DNA from: Sphingobacteriales bacterium
GTDB taxonomy: Bacteria; Bacteroidota; Bacteroidia; Chitinophagales; Chitinophagaceae
DNA length: 64,000 nucleotides
Reading direction: 5' to 3'
Assembly (NCBI GenBank): GCA_016200915.1
Contig: JACQDV010000027.1
Coordinates: 21,084 to 85,083 of the forward strand
Shown: positions 17,443 through 27,083 of the stretch, piece by piece
Position numbering within the stretch: the first letter of the stretch is position 1
How the letters are laid out: each line of letters begins with the position of its first letter
The notes under the pieces: generated by a model
Seen by the model: only the letters and a program-made list of their open reading frames with translations
Databases searched by the model: none
Told to the model about the DNA's origin: nothing
Made by a program: the position numbers and the translations under genes

Positions 17443-18939
17443 ATGAAACGCAGAGAATTTATAAAAAACACCGGGTTGGGAACAGGCAGCATAATAGCAG
17501 GTAGCTCCGCACTCACTTTTTTAGCAGCATGTAAGAAAAACAACATGATGAATGGCAGTGGTATGAATATGAGCGGACAACCTGTTCCGGTAACAGAAGG
17601 AAGCTTCAGCAGGTTACTACCCATTCCAAATACAGTAACGGGCAATACAACATTAACCGCACAGGCAACGATGGCAAATATTAATGGCAGCAATATTTCT
17701 GCATTGGGTTATCAGGCTAATGGAATATTAGGCCCCACTATCCGGGTCAATAATGGTGTAAACGCTAATATCAACTTTCAGAATAACCTATCTGAGAAAA
17801 GCAATATTCACTGGCACGGGTTAAAGATTCCGGCTAATATGGATGGTCATCCGGAAGCTGTTATAAATTCCGGCAGTGGCTTTAATTATCAGTTCGCAAT
17901 TAATCAACGGGCCGGGTTATGTTGGTATCATCCGCATCCTGAGGGAGCCACCGCAAGACAGGCTTTCCAGGGATTAGCCGGTTTGTTTATTATTAATGAT
18001 GCTGAAGAAGCAGCTTTAAATATGCCTTCCGGCATTTATGAAATTCCCCTGGTAATACAGGATAAGCGGCTTACTGCATCTGGCATTGCTTATAACCCTT
18101 CAATGGGAGAAGTAATGTCGGGCTATATGGGCGAAACAATCATTGTAAACGGAGAGGCATCGCCTTACACTGAAGTAGCAACACGTTACTATCGTTTGAG
18201 GATACTAAACGGCTCCAATGCCCGTATCTATAATCTTGCTTTGAGTAATAATGCTGATTTAATTATTATCGGTAACGATGGAGGTTTATTAAAAAACCCG
18301 GCAACAGTTAAAACCATTTTATTGGCACCGGGAGAAAGATTAGATGTACTGGTAAACTTTGCCGGGTTAACCATCGGCACGGAAGTATATTTAGAAAGCA
18401 GAATGTTTGATAATGGCGGCAGTGCTCAAGGCAAACAGGGTTTTAAGATTATGAAGTTCAAAATAACTCAAACTTTAAGTGATAGTTTCACTTTACCCGT
18501 TGCACTTTCTGCGGTTAATTCTATTCCTGCTTCCTCATCTTCAAAAACAAGAAATTTCATTATCAATGCCATGCAAATGAGCGGTGGTATGAATATGACA
18601 GGTATCCACAGAATTAATGATAAGACCTATGATAAAAACAGGATTGATGAAAATGTATCAGCCAATGCAACAGAGATATGGGTATTTGATAATTCACAAG
18701 GTGATGAGCCGCATCCCATGCACCTGCACGGCGTACATTTCCAGGTATTGGAAAGAAGCGGTGGGCGGGGTCAATTAACAGTTTCCGAAAGTGGCTGGAA
18801 GGATACTGTTTTAGTAATGCCCCGTGAAACGGTAAAAATTATCATCCCATTTTCAACATTAACCGGTGTATTTGTTTTCCATTGCCACAATCTTGAACAT
18901 GAAGATGACGGCATGATGTTACAATATCAATTGACTTAA
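17443..18939 (+). CDS. Tat-exported multicopper oxidase (CueO/CotA-like)
   Basis: 498 residues. The twin-arginine signal KRREFIKNTGLGTG leads to a hydrophobic run and LAAC, so it is probably a Tat lipoprotein. All four copper motifs are intact: NIHWHGL (~122), CWYHPHPEG (~161), EPHPMHLHG (~423) and FHCHNLEHEDDGMM (~480), giving the type 1 and trinuclear sites. Such oxidases convert Cu(I) to less toxic Cu(II) in the periplasm. A short Met-rich segment (NNMMNGSGMNMSG) follows the lipobox. Lies between the TolC and first CusB genes, 20 bases from the latter. Confidence 0.9.
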   Translation: MKRREFIKNTGLGTGSIIAGSSALTFLAACKKNNMMNGSGMNMSGQPVPVTEGSFSRLLPIPNTVTGNTTLTAQATMANINGSNISALGYQANGILGPTIRVNNGVNANINFQNNLSEKSNIHWHGLKIPANMDGHPEAVINSGSGFNYQFAINQRAGLCWYHPHPEGATARQAFQGLAGLFIINDAEEAALNMPSGIYEIPLVIQDKRLTASGIAYNPSMGEVMSGYMGETIIVNGEASPYTEVATRYYRLRILNGSNARIYNLALSNNADLIIIGNDGGLLKNPATVKTILLAPGERLDVLVNFAGLTIGTEVYLESRMFDNGGSAQGKQGFKIMKFKITQTLSDSFTLPVALSAVNSIPASSSSKTRNFIINAMQMSGGMNMTGIHRINDKTYDKNRIDENVSANATEIWVFDNSQGDEPHPMHLHGVHFQVLERSGGRGQLTVSESGWKDTVLVMPRETVKIIIPFSTLTGVFVFHCHNLEHEDDGMMLQYQLT

Positions 18940-18958
18940 AAGATTTTATTACTCAGTT

Positions 18959-20308
18959 ATGAAAAAAAAGAAAATAGCAATTATTATATCCTCGGTGCTG
19001 GTTCTATTGGCCGTGTCCGCTTGGATATATTTTAAAGTACTGCTTCCAAAGAACACTACGCATACACAGCACGAAGGAATGGCAGGAATGGAAAACATGA
19101 ACATGGATAGTAAGGATGGGAATATGAGTACCACTTCCCCGGGAGAGAAGGTATTGTACACCTGCTCTATGCACCCGCAAATTATCCGTGATAAACCCGG
19201 CGATTGCCCTATTTGTGGAATGCACTTGGTAAAAAAGGAAAGTGCAAGTAAAGAAATACACGATGTTTCTTTGCACACCTTACTGCAACCAACCAACGGT
19301 TATGCAATTTCTACTATACCTGCCACAACGCTATCGAGCAGTGAAGAACCCGTAGAAATTAATGCGCTTGGTTATACAGCCTACAACACCACTGAAGTTG
19401 GAGCAATATCCGCACGGATAAGTGGAAGAATTGAAAAGCTGTATGTACTGTATCGGTACCAGCTAATAAAAAGGGGGCAAAGAATTATGGACATCTATAG
19501 CCCCGAACTGCTTACTGCACAACAAAACCTTTTATTTCTCCTCAAGAACGATCCATCCAATAATTCTTTAATTAATGCAGCTAAAGAAAAATTATTGCTC
19601 CTGGGTTTTCCAAACGAGCAATTACTACAGGTAGTAAACACAAAAAAAACATTGTTTACTGTACCTGTGTATAGCAGTTACAGCGGTCATGTTCATGAAG
19701 CATTGAATACAGGAATGAACAATGCGGTAACAGAAGCTCCGGCAATGAGTGAAGCTACATCAGTAACCACACAGGAACTTAGCCTTAAAGAAGGAATGTA
19801 TTTACAAAAGGGGCAGACTATTTTTAAAGTTTATAACCCCAATAAAGTGTGGGCTTTGCTGAATATCTATCCATCAGACCAGGTGTTTATTAAAGTGGGC
19901 AATAAAGTAAAAATTGTACCGGAAGCTAAACCAGATAAGGATTTTAGTAGCTCTATTTATTTTATTGAACCTTTTTTCAGGCCCGGCAGTAAAACATTAA
20001 CGGCAAGGGTAAATATTGACAACAGTGCTTTGCAATTACCCATCGGCAGCCAGGTACGGGCTACTATTTTCAGCAACGCAATAAATGCAAAATGGTTACC
20101 AAAGGAAGCCATACTATCATTGGGTCTTGAAAAAGTTGTATTTGTAAGAAGTGGTAACGGGTACAAAACACAAAAGGTTGAAACAGGAGTAGTTTATAAA
20201 AATTTAATTCAAATAACAGGAGGTATTACTGTTGCAGACTCTGTGGCAACAAATGCACAGTTTTTAATGGATAGCGAAAGTTTCATAAAAATCAGGGACA
20301 AGGACTAA
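18959..20308 (+). CDS. cusB: CusB-type RND adaptor with heavy-metal-binding domain (first copy)
   Basis: 449 residues. One N-terminal membrane anchor (KIAIIISSVLVLLAVSAWIYF) is followed by a Met/His-rich stretch (HTQHEGMAGMENMNMD) and an HMBD motif at ~67-92 (YTCSMHPQII...CPICGMHLV). The remainder is the periplasmic adaptor fold: ISGRIEKLYVLYRYQLIKRGQ lipoyl half, a helical hairpin and the beta-barrel/MP domain. It links CusA to TolC and hands over metal. The gene is followed by a 92-base gap and a second adaptor copy that is not a close duplicate. Confidence 0.88.
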   Translation: MKKKKIAIIISSVLVLLAVSAWIYFKVLLPKNTTHTQHEGMAGMENMNMDSKDGNMSTTSPGEKVLYTCSMHPQIIRDKPGDCPICGMHLVKKESASKEIHDVSLHTLLQPTNGYAISTIPATTLSSSEEPVEINALGYTAYNTTEVGAISARISGRIEKLYVLYRYQLIKRGQRIMDIYSPELLTAQQNLLFLLKNDPSNNSLINAAKEKLLLLGFPNEQLLQVVNTKKTLFTVPVYSSYSGHVHEALNTGMNNAVTEAPAMSEATSVTTQELSLKEGMYLQKGQTIFKVYNPNKVWALLNIYPSDQVFIKVGNKVKIVPEAKPDKDFSSSIYFIEPFFRPGSKTLTARVNIDNSALQLPIGSQVRATIFSNAINAKWLPKEAILSLGLEKVVFVRSGNGYKTQKVETGVVYKNLIQITGGITVADSVATNAQFLMDSESFIKIRDKD

Positions 20309-20400
20309 TAAAATTAAAAAATAAAGGCCCGTGAATTAATGTTGAGAAGAAAAAAGATACTAGTGACATTGGTGGACGGTAACAATAAAATATATAAAAG

Positions 20401-21615
20401 ATGAAAAAAATATTTATCGTAGTACTTGTTTTTTTATTTGCTGCCTGCAAAAATAAGAATGAGAAAGTCGCAGCCCATGCAGAACATAATATGGAAATGA
20501 ACGACGTGTATTATACCTGTTCAATGCACCCGCAGGTGATGCAGGATAAGCCAGGTAACTGTCCGATATGTGGTATGAAATTGATAGAAGCTAAAAAAGG
20601 GGGATCAACCGATCCGAATGAAGTAAAGCTTAGTGACCAGCAAATTCAATTAGGCAATATCTCAACAGATACCATCCGCAGCGGAATAATTGGCGATCAG
20701 ATGGTACTCACCGCAACATTAAATGCCGACCAGCAAAAAATCAATGCGGTAAGTGCAAGGGTGATGGGAAGAATTGAACGGCTTTACTTCAAAAACCTGG
20801 GCGACTATGTTAATAAAGGCGACAAATTATTTGATATATACAGTGAAGAACTGAATAATGCCAAGCAGGAATATATACTGACACTTGAAAAACAAAAGAC
20901 CCTTGATAATACAATTGTCGATTTAACAGCGTTGTTACAAAGTGCGAAAAATAAATTGCTGCTCTGGGGCTTATCAGAAACACAAATACAAGAAATAGCT
21001 TTAAAAAAAACTACAACACCTGTTACCACTTTTTATAGCCCTGTTGCAGGTTATATTACAACATTAGATGTAAGGGAAGGCGAATATGCAATGGAAGGTG
21101 GTACTATTGTGCGGATAGCAGACTTATCAACGCTTTGGGCAGAAGCACAGGTTTATTCGTCTCAGTTATCACAGATAGATTATAATGCCATTGCTTACAT
21201 TCAATTCCCTGATTTACCTGGCAAACAAGCAAATGGAAAGATTGAATTCATGAACCCTGAAATTAATCCGCAAACACGTATTAATCTTTTACGTGTTAGT
21301 ATATCTAATTCCGCAAACCTGTTAAAACCGGGCATGCCAGCTTATGTTACCTTAAAAGGCAAACAGGTAAATACATTAACCTTACCTTCTGATGCAGTAC
21401 TTCGAACAGGAACCGGGGCATCGGTTTGGGTGCAAACCGGTGACCATAGTTATAAAAGCAAAATGGTGACAATTGGTATGCAGGATGGTGACAAGGTTGA
21501 GATAAAGTCAGGCCTTCAATCCGGAGACATTGTGGTGATCACCGGTGCTTATTTATTAAACAGTGAATTTATTTTTAAGAAGGGGGCTAACCCGATGGCA
21601 GGAATGAAAATGTAG
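20401..21615 (+). CDS. cusB: CusB-type RND adaptor with heavy-metal-binding domain (second copy)
   Basis: 404 residues. Lipoprotein signal (VVLVFLFAACKN) instead of a membrane anchor, then His-rich HAEHNMEMN and an HMBD at ~38-62 (YTCSMHPQVM...CPICGMKLI). The adaptor body follows: ARVMGRIERLYFKNLGDYVNKGD, helical hairpin, and AGYITTLDVREGEYAMEGG. It ends GANPMAGMKM, a Met-rich tail. A decayed copy of the last 50 bases reappears at 25471-25520. Two adaptors for one pump may form mixed hexamers or serve different pumps. Confidence 0.88.
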   Translation: MKKIFIVVLVFLFAACKNKNEKVAAHAEHNMEMNDVYYTCSMHPQVMQDKPGNCPICGMKLIEAKKGGSTDPNEVKLSDQQIQLGNISTDTIRSGIIGDQMVLTATLNADQQKINAVSARVMGRIERLYFKNLGDYVNKGDKLFDIYSEELNNAKQEYILTLEKQKTLDNTIVDLTALLQSAKNKLLLWGLSETQIQEIALKKTTTPVTTFYSPVAGYITTLDVREGEYAMEGGTIVRIADLSTLWAEAQVYSSQLSQIDYNAIAYIQFPDLPGKQANGKIEFMNPEINPQTRINLLRVSISNSANLLKPGMPAYVTLKGKQVNTLTLPSDAVLRTGTGASVWVQTGDHSYKSKMVTIGMQDGDKVEIKSGLQSGDIVVITGAYLLNSEFIFKKGANPMAGMKM

Positions 21616-21703
21616 GGATGATGAAAGGCAATAATTATCTTTTATTTTCTTATACCAGTAATCGCAGAATATTAGAATAGTAAAAAAATATCTGTTTCAT
21701 CTG

Positions 21704-23071
21704 ATGAAAGCAAAATATATTTCCATCGCATTTATAAGCCTTTTGTGGTCACAGGTAGTGTTTGGCCAGAGAGTGGACAATGATTTAAAGTTGCTCATTA
21801 ATGAAGCCTTTAACAACAGTCATCAATTAAAAATCAATACCTATAAAACAGCGCAGGTGCAGATTAACCGCACAATGGCCAGGCAAACTTTTTTGCCTAA
21901 AATCAGCAATTCTGCCACCTACACCCGCCTGAATGATGACATCGCTTTTCCCCAGGATACAAAAACATTATTACTGGGTACGCAGGGGTTATTAATAAAA
22001 GAGGCGCTCAGCCTTCCCTTTAATGCAACACTGCCATCGCAGGTTAAGTTAAAACCCGTACCCATTATTCAAAGTCAGAATATTTTTAAAATAACATCAG
22101 GAGCGCAATGGATTTTATTCAGCGGCTTTAAAGCCAGCCTATCGGCGAAAGCAACACAGCACCAGGAAAAAGGTTTGAGTTTTCTTAGTCAGATAGAAAA
22201 AATAAATATCGCTAAAGATATATGGGAAACATACGATAAACTGGCACTGGTAAACGCTTCCGAACAGGTTATTAAAGCAACAGATAATTATTTGGAAGAA
22301 CAACTGCGATTTGTTGAAGAAGCCATTAAAAACGGATTGGCAACCCCTTTGGACAGGGAAAAAGTAAACCTGGCCCGCCAGAAATTAACGCTTAAAAAAA
22401 TAGAGATACAGGGCAATAAGAAATTGCTGATTGATAAACTATCCATGGTTACCTTACAGGAAAAAACAAACCTGGCATTATTAAACCCAACCATTGCCCC
22501 CATATTTTTTACCGATACTATAACAGTTGAAAGGCCTGAGCTAAAAGCCCTCAGCGAAAACATACAGGCCATTGAGCTTAAACGAAAAATAGAACTCACT
22601 GAATACATTCCTAAACTTGCAGCCTTCGGCCAGTACGAATGGCGCAAACAAAACCTCTCCCTATTTGAGCCGCGGTGGTTTGCAGGGGTAAGATTGCAAT
22701 GGACAATGTTTGATGGGTTGACGGCAAAAAATGAAGCAAAAAAAACCTCCATTGAAAAAAATATTTTGCTGGAGCAGAAAAAAGACGCTGAAGAAAAAAT
22801 ATCGCTGGCGGTATCAAAAGCTGAAGTTGATGAAAGAACCGCCGTACAAAAAATGATAACGGCCAAACAAAGCGCTGCGCTGGCAGAAAGAATAAAATTG
22901 CTCACTGAAAAGCAATTTAAAAATGGGTTAACCAGCATACGGGAGCTGTTAGATGCAGTGGCGGAGCAGGAAAAAGCACAACAGGATAATTTAACAGCCA
23001 TTTTTGAACAACGCAGGGCAGTAGCCAGTTTGTTGGAAGCGAAGGGCCGGCTTTTAAATTTTTTACAATAA
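21704..23071 (+). CDS. TolC-family outer-membrane efflux protein
   Basis: 455 residues with a signal peptide (ISIAFISLLWSQVVFGQ) and the TolC pattern of paired long helices (LINEAFNNSHQLKINTYKTAQVQINRTMARQ, cut by short strands, and EQQLRFVEEAIKNGLATPLDREK). The final segment FLKNGLTSIRELLDAVAEQEKAQQ-like is typical. Its partners are the HlyD adaptor (5 bases or 26 bases downstream depending on start) and the ABC-2 permease after that, so it should be the exit duct of an ABC-type exporter, not of the metal RND pump. By eye the DNA is somewhat richer in G/C than the copper genes around it. Confidence 0.85.
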   Translation: MKAKYISIAFISLLWSQVVFGQRVDNDLKLLINEAFNNSHQLKINTYKTAQVQINRTMARQTFLPKISNSATYTRLNDDIAFPQDTKTLLLGTQGLLIKEALSLPFNATLPSQVKLKPVPIIQSQNIFKITSGAQWILFSGFKASLSAKATQHQEKGLSFLSQIEKINIAKDIWETYDKLALVNASEQVIKATDNYLEEQLRFVEEAIKNGLATPLDREKVNLARQKLTLKKIEIQGNKKLLIDKLSMVTLQEKTNLALLNPTIAPIFFTDTITVERPELKALSENIQAIELKRKIELTEYIPKLAAFGQYEWRKQNLSLFEPRWFAGVRLQWTMFDGLTAKNEAKKTSIEKNILLEQKKDAEEKISLAVSKAEVDERTAVQKMITAKQSAALAERIKLLTEKQFKNGLTSIRELLDAVAEQEKAQQDNLTAIFEQRRAVASLLEAKGRLLNFLQ

Positions 23072-23096
23072 TAATGTGTTTAACTTATACAAGTTT

Positions 23097-24062
23097 ATGA
23101 AACATACAATCGCTCTAATCGTTTTTGCCATACTGGTTATTACTTCCTGTCGCAGCAGGCTAAAAAAAATTGAAGGCATCCAGGGAAGGGTAAAATTTGA
23201 AAGCATATCTGTTGCACCCAAACTTGGGGGACGTATAGAAAAAATAAATGTAATCGAAGGGCAGGCAGTACGAAAAGGAGACACTTTAGCCGTACTGGAT
23301 ATTCCTGAAATAACACCAAAGTTGCAACAGGCCGAAGGTGCTATCGTTTCGGCACAAGGGCAAATGGACCTGGCCAATAGCGGAGCTACCGGCGAACAAA
23401 TTGCCCAGGTTGAAAGCCAGCTTACGGCTGCCCGGGAACAACTATTATTTGCAGAAAAAAGTTTTCAGCGGGTAACGAATATGTATGCCGATTCACTTAT
23501 ACCGGCGCAACAATACGATGAAACAAAAATGAAGGTGGAAGCTGCCAGGGCACAGGTAAAAACTATTGAGGCCAAACTTGCCGAATTACGGAAAGGTACA
23601 AGAGCGGAAAATAAAAAAACGGCTATGGGACAGGTGGAAAGGGCTATAGGGGCTAAAAACGAAGCATTGGTTGCCCTGAATGAAAGATATATAATTGCCC
23701 CGGCCGATATGACCATAGAAACAATAGCTTTGAAAGAAGGCGAGCTGGCCTTGCCTGGCTATACTTTTTTCAGCGGATTAAAAAAGTCATCTGTGTACTT
23801 TCGTTTTACGGTGAGTGAGGATAGAATAAACACCTATAAAACCGACCAGCAGGTGATCGTAACTGTACCCAATACCGCCCTTGAAATTTTAGGAAAAATT
23901 ATAGCGGTAAAGCAATTGGCAAGATATGCTGATAATACTTCCACTTCACCCAACTATGAATTGGGGCAAGCTACTTATGAGTTAAAAGTGGTTGCAGAAG
24001 ATAATAGTAAAGCCAAAGCCCTGTTTCAAAATTCTACGGTACTATTAAAAGAAGTAAAATAA
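23097..24062 (+). CDS. HlyD-family adaptor lipoprotein
   Basis: An earlier ATG at 23076 exists, but the start at 23097 gives a clean lipoprotein signal (HTIALIVFAILVITSCRS). The mature protein has the HlyD/EmrA layout: KLGGRIEKINVIEGQAVRKGDTLAVLD lipoyl half split by a long coiled-coil hairpin (~residues 80-190) and YIIAPADMTIETIALKEGELALPG. It would bridge the inner-membrane ABC permease and TolC. The 200 bases after it, up to the permease gene, hold no recognisable gene. Confidence 0.85.
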   Translation: MKHTIALIVFAILVITSCRSRLKKIEGIQGRVKFESISVAPKLGGRIEKINVIEGQAVRKGDTLAVLDIPEITPKLQQAEGAIVSAQGQMDLANSGATGEQIAQVESQLTAAREQLLFAEKSFQRVTNMYADSLIPAQQYDETKMKVEAARAQVKTIEAKLAELRKGTRAENKKTAMGQVERAIGAKNEALVALNERYIIAPADMTIETIALKEGELALPGYTFFSGLKKSSVYFRFTVSEDRINTYKTDQQVIVTVPNTALEILGKIIAVKQLARYADNTSTSPNYELGQATYELKVVAEDNSKAKALFQNSTVLLKEVK

Positions 24063-24265
24063 CATCCTTTGTTGTACAATAAACTTTTTGCAAAATTATA
24101 TTTTATGAGGGCAGATACACTTTGCAATGTAGGATGGTTGCAGTGGAAGAGCACCATGCCTGATTACGCAGGCTGACAGAGATGGAACCTAAATGCCGGC
24201 CATGCGCCTGGCTCATAAAAAACGGTACAAAACCAGGAGCATAAAGTATAAAAAAGCAGAAGCCG

Positions 24266-25471
24266 ATGAAAAAATTCATACAATTAACAGGTGCCGAATT
24301 CAAACGTATATTTTCCAACAGCGTAGTAATGGCCATATTTTTTGGCGCTCCGTTATTGTATGGATTGTTGTTTGGCGTAACCTATAAAAAAGGAAAGATC
24401 GATAAACTGTCCATTGCCGTTGTGGATTACGATCGCACAACCACTTCAGATAAAATCATAGATGCTTTTAACGACAACGAATATATGAGGGTAGCGAAAG
24501 TATATGCAGGAAACCAGCAGGTAAAGGCGGGTATTATCCAACAAAATTACCAGGCTATCATAACAATTCCGGAACGGTTTGAAGCAGACATTAACCAGCG
24601 CCGTTATCCAGAAATTACGGTGGACTTAAACATGTCAAACATTCTAACGGCCAATTTTGCCAGCCGTGGTTTGCAAACCGTATTGGCAACCCTCAATGCC
24701 GGTGTTGAAATAGAAACTTTAAAGAAGCAGGGATTATCTCCTGCGTTGGCTGATACAAGGTATGAAGCTTTTAAAGTTACCTACAATCGGCTGTTCAATA
24801 CATCCGGCAATTACCTCAATTTCATGTGGCCGGGATTAATGGGCGCCATTATGCAGCAAATATTTTTGCTGGCGCTTGCACTGGTATTTGCACGGGATTT
24901 TGAAGATGGCTATTTCACAAAGCTTATCCAGTATAGCCGTGTCAGTCTGGTTCATATATTGCTAAAGGCTTTACCTTTTTATTTGCTGGGAATATTAGTT
25001 TGGGGTATGGTTATTTTTTTACATCATGGTTTTTACATGAGCGGAACCATTTTAAACAGCGGTATGCTGGCGCTTACAATGATGTTTACCACGGCCTGCA
25101 TTTTATTAGGAATGCTATTTTCTATAATAATTCCAAACCAGCTAAAAGCCACAGAGTTCCTGATGGTGATTGCCACGCCTGGTTTTGTATTAAGCGGGTA
25201 CACCTGGCCCGCATCAGGCATGCCGGCTATACTACAAAGCCTCGGCAATGCTTTGCCATTAACACATTTTTTAAACGGCTTCAGAAAAATAGCTATTTAC
25301 GGCGGCACTTACAGCGATATCAAAAATGAGATGAATGCCTTAACCTGGATGAGTGTAATATTCTTTGTGTTGATTGTAATTTCTCTTCAGGTAAAAATAT
25401 GGAAATGGGCAAAAAGAAAAAGCGTAAAATGCACAAATAATATGCTAGTCAATAATGATATGAACGGATAA
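24266..25471 (+). CDS. ABC-2-type transporter permease
   Basis: 401 residues with the ABC-2 arrangement: one N-terminal TM (SNSVVMAIFFGAPLLYGLLFG), a ~150-residue extracytoplasmic domain (LSIAVVDYDRTTTSDKII...), then five TMs (QQIFLLALALVFARDFEDGYF and following). This is the YbhS/YhhJ type that exports small molecules with HlyD and TolC partners. No ATP-binding subunit and no second permease is present in the window, so it must borrow an ATPase or the cassette is incomplete. Ends exactly where the cusB 3' remnant begins. Confidence 0.82.
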   Translation: MKKFIQLTGAEFKRIFSNSVVMAIFFGAPLLYGLLFGVTYKKGKIDKLSIAVVDYDRTTTSDKIIDAFNDNEYMRVAKVYAGNQQVKAGIIQQNYQAIITIPERFEADINQRRYPEITVDLNMSNILTANFASRGLQTVLATLNAGVEIETLKKQGLSPALADTRYEAFKVTYNRLFNTSGNYLNFMWPGLMGAIMQQIFLLALALVFARDFEDGYFTKLIQYSRVSLVHILLKALPFYLLGILVWGMVIFLHHGFYMSGTILNSGMLALTMMFTTACILLGMLFSIIIPNQLKATEFLMVIATPGFVLSGYTWPASGMPAILQSLGNALPLTHFLNGFRKIAIYGGTYSDIKNEMNALTWMSVIFFVLIVISLQVKIWKWAKRKSVKCTNNMLVNNDMNG

Positions 25472-25520
25472 ATTTATTTTTATTTAAGGTGCAAATCCAA
25501 TGGAGGGAATGAAAATGTAG
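25471..25520 (+). pseudogene. Remnant of a cusB 3' end
   Basis: These 50 bases align without gaps to the last 50 bases of the intact cusB at 21566-21615 with 10 mismatches. The frame is preserved: a stop has arisen inside, then GANPMEGMKM-stop follows, against GANPMAGMKM-stop in the intact gene. Differences fall largely at third codon positions in the second half, so it is a diverged homologue and not a fresh copy. It marks the right border of the TolC/HlyD/ABC-2 cassette. Confidence 0.75.
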
Positions 25521-25544
25521 GAACGATGGCTGAAAATATTTTAC

Positions 25545-26819
25545 ATGATTGAAGTGAAAAAAAACGACAAAGGAAAAATAATACTTCTTTGCGGAGTATT
25601 TTTAGTAATGACTGGATTTGGAATGACACTTCCGGTACTTCCGTTTTACATTGAGAAGATTCTGTCGTACAGGGATATTTCATCCAAAACAGTTTCCCTT
25701 CATATAGGATTAATAACTGGCGCTTTCCCGCTAACACAATTCTTTTTCGCACCTTACCTCGGTTCACTATCTGATAAAGTTGGGAGAAGACCACTTATCT
25801 TAATAGGTATTGCAGGATTTTCAATTTCTACTTTTATTTTTTCATTGGGTGGAAGTTTGATTTTACTTTATATCTCCCGTTTGATAGCAGGAGTTTTTAC
25901 AGCCTCTTTTGTAACTGCATCGGGTGCCTACATTGCCGATAAAACCATGAAAGAAAAAAGAGGAAAGAATTTCGCAATATTGAATGGCGTAGCAGGATTA
26001 GGTGCTGTTACAGGGCATTTGCTGGGCAATCTTTTTTCAAACATCAGCATTCAGTTTAAATTTCTATTCACACAGTTCACACTTGACAAATTTTCTGCCC
26101 TTTTTGTTTTTTCTTCTTTGCTTACAATAGCAGTACTGGTACTGTATGTAATTTTATTACCAGAATCACTCAACTTTCCAGATAAAACAATAGAACAGAA
26201 GGCAACAAAACCAAAAATATCTTTTATCCCAAGCTTTAAATTGCTTAAAAAAGCATTCATACTATTGCTGGCATTATCTTTCTTCAGCCAGCTTGCACAC
26301 TCCATGTTTGAGGGCACATTTGCCATTCATTCACAACGGTTTTTTTCATTTGGGCCAAAGCAAATGAGCATTGTTCTTATTATTTGTGGTTTACTGATGG
26401 GCTTACTGCAATTGGGACCCATAGCATGGTTAATTGAAAAAAAAGGTGAAAAGTCATTGTTGCCTTTTGGTTGCCTGTTTCTGGGTATTGGCCTGTTCAT
26501 GCTTACTATGTCAAGGGAAATGGGGTGGATTTTGTTTTACGTCTCTTTCATTTCAGTCGGAATAGCAATCCTCACACCAAGCCTGACTTCACTTGTTACA
26601 AAGGATTCTGGGAAAGAATATGGAGCATCGCTGGGTATTTTTAGTGCCGTTAATAGTTTGGGCCAGGTTACAGGTGTGGTAATGGGAGGAATAATCATGA
26701 TATGGTCTGACCACCTTGCGTATTGGATTGTTGCAATTATACTCATTATGTTTGTTATCTTCCTCCGCAGCTTAAGTTGTATTCGAGTTACTGCCGAACA
26801 GGAGTCGAAATGTGCCTGA
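25545..26819 (+). CDS. Major facilitator superfamily drug/multidrug efflux transporter
   Basis: 424 residues and twelve predicted TMs. Motif A is seen in the TM2-3 loop (GSLSDKVGRRPLILIG) and the drug:H+ antiporter start GFGMTLPVLPFYI near TM1, resembling the Tet/Bmr-type families. Inner-membrane exporter whose substrate cannot be read from the sequence. 24 bases after the cusB remnant. It is the last plus-strand gene before a 264-base gap that holds an AT-rich region with a TAAATTTG element at 26867-26874 resembling a Bacteroidota -7 box. Confidence 0.82.
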   Translation: MIEVKKNDKGKIILLCGVFLVMTGFGMTLPVLPFYIEKILSYRDISSKTVSLHIGLITGAFPLTQFFFAPYLGSLSDKVGRRPLILIGIAGFSISTFIFSLGGSLILLYISRLIAGVFTASFVTASGAYIADKTMKEKRGKNFAILNGVAGLGAVTGHLLGNLFSNISIQFKFLFTQFTLDKFSALFVFSSLLTIAVLVLYVILLPESLNFPDKTIEQKATKPKISFIPSFKLLKKAFILLLALSFFSQLAHSMFEGTFAIHSQRFFSFGPKQMSIVLIICGLLMGLLQLGPIAWLIEKKGEKSLLPFGCLFLGIGLFMLTMSREMGWILFYVSFISVGIAILTPSLTSLVTKDSGKEYGASLGIFSAVNSLGQVTGVVMGGIIMIWSDHLAYWIVAIILIMFVIFLRSLSCIRVTAEQESKCA

Positions 26820-27083
26820 GAAAAAATAGGCCCATTTGGTAGTGAAATAATTATTGACATTGACAATAAATTTGCAAAATCATACTGCCTTTTTGAGGCT
26901 TGGATGAAATAACGCTGCTTTTTGAAAATTAAATTTATTATTAAAATAGGCAACAACTCAATGAAAGGACTTTAGGTCTTGGCCAGGCTATAATAAAAGC
27001 GCTGAAATTATTTGTTTGGGACAACCCTTTTCTACAAATACTTGTACTAATATAAAGCCGCTTTAAAACTAAAATATCAATAG

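Noticed and set aside
22288..23001. 237-codon minus-strand frame opposite the TolC gene
   Set aside because: A shadow of the TolC coding sequence; Ser/Cys-rich with no recognisable domain, and TolC is well supported on the other strand.
24063..24265. Search for a missing ABC ATPase, tRNA or RNA gene in the gap before the permease
   Set aside because: No tRNA-like cloverleaf, Walker motif or conserved frame was seen; only 200 bases of unassigned sequence.
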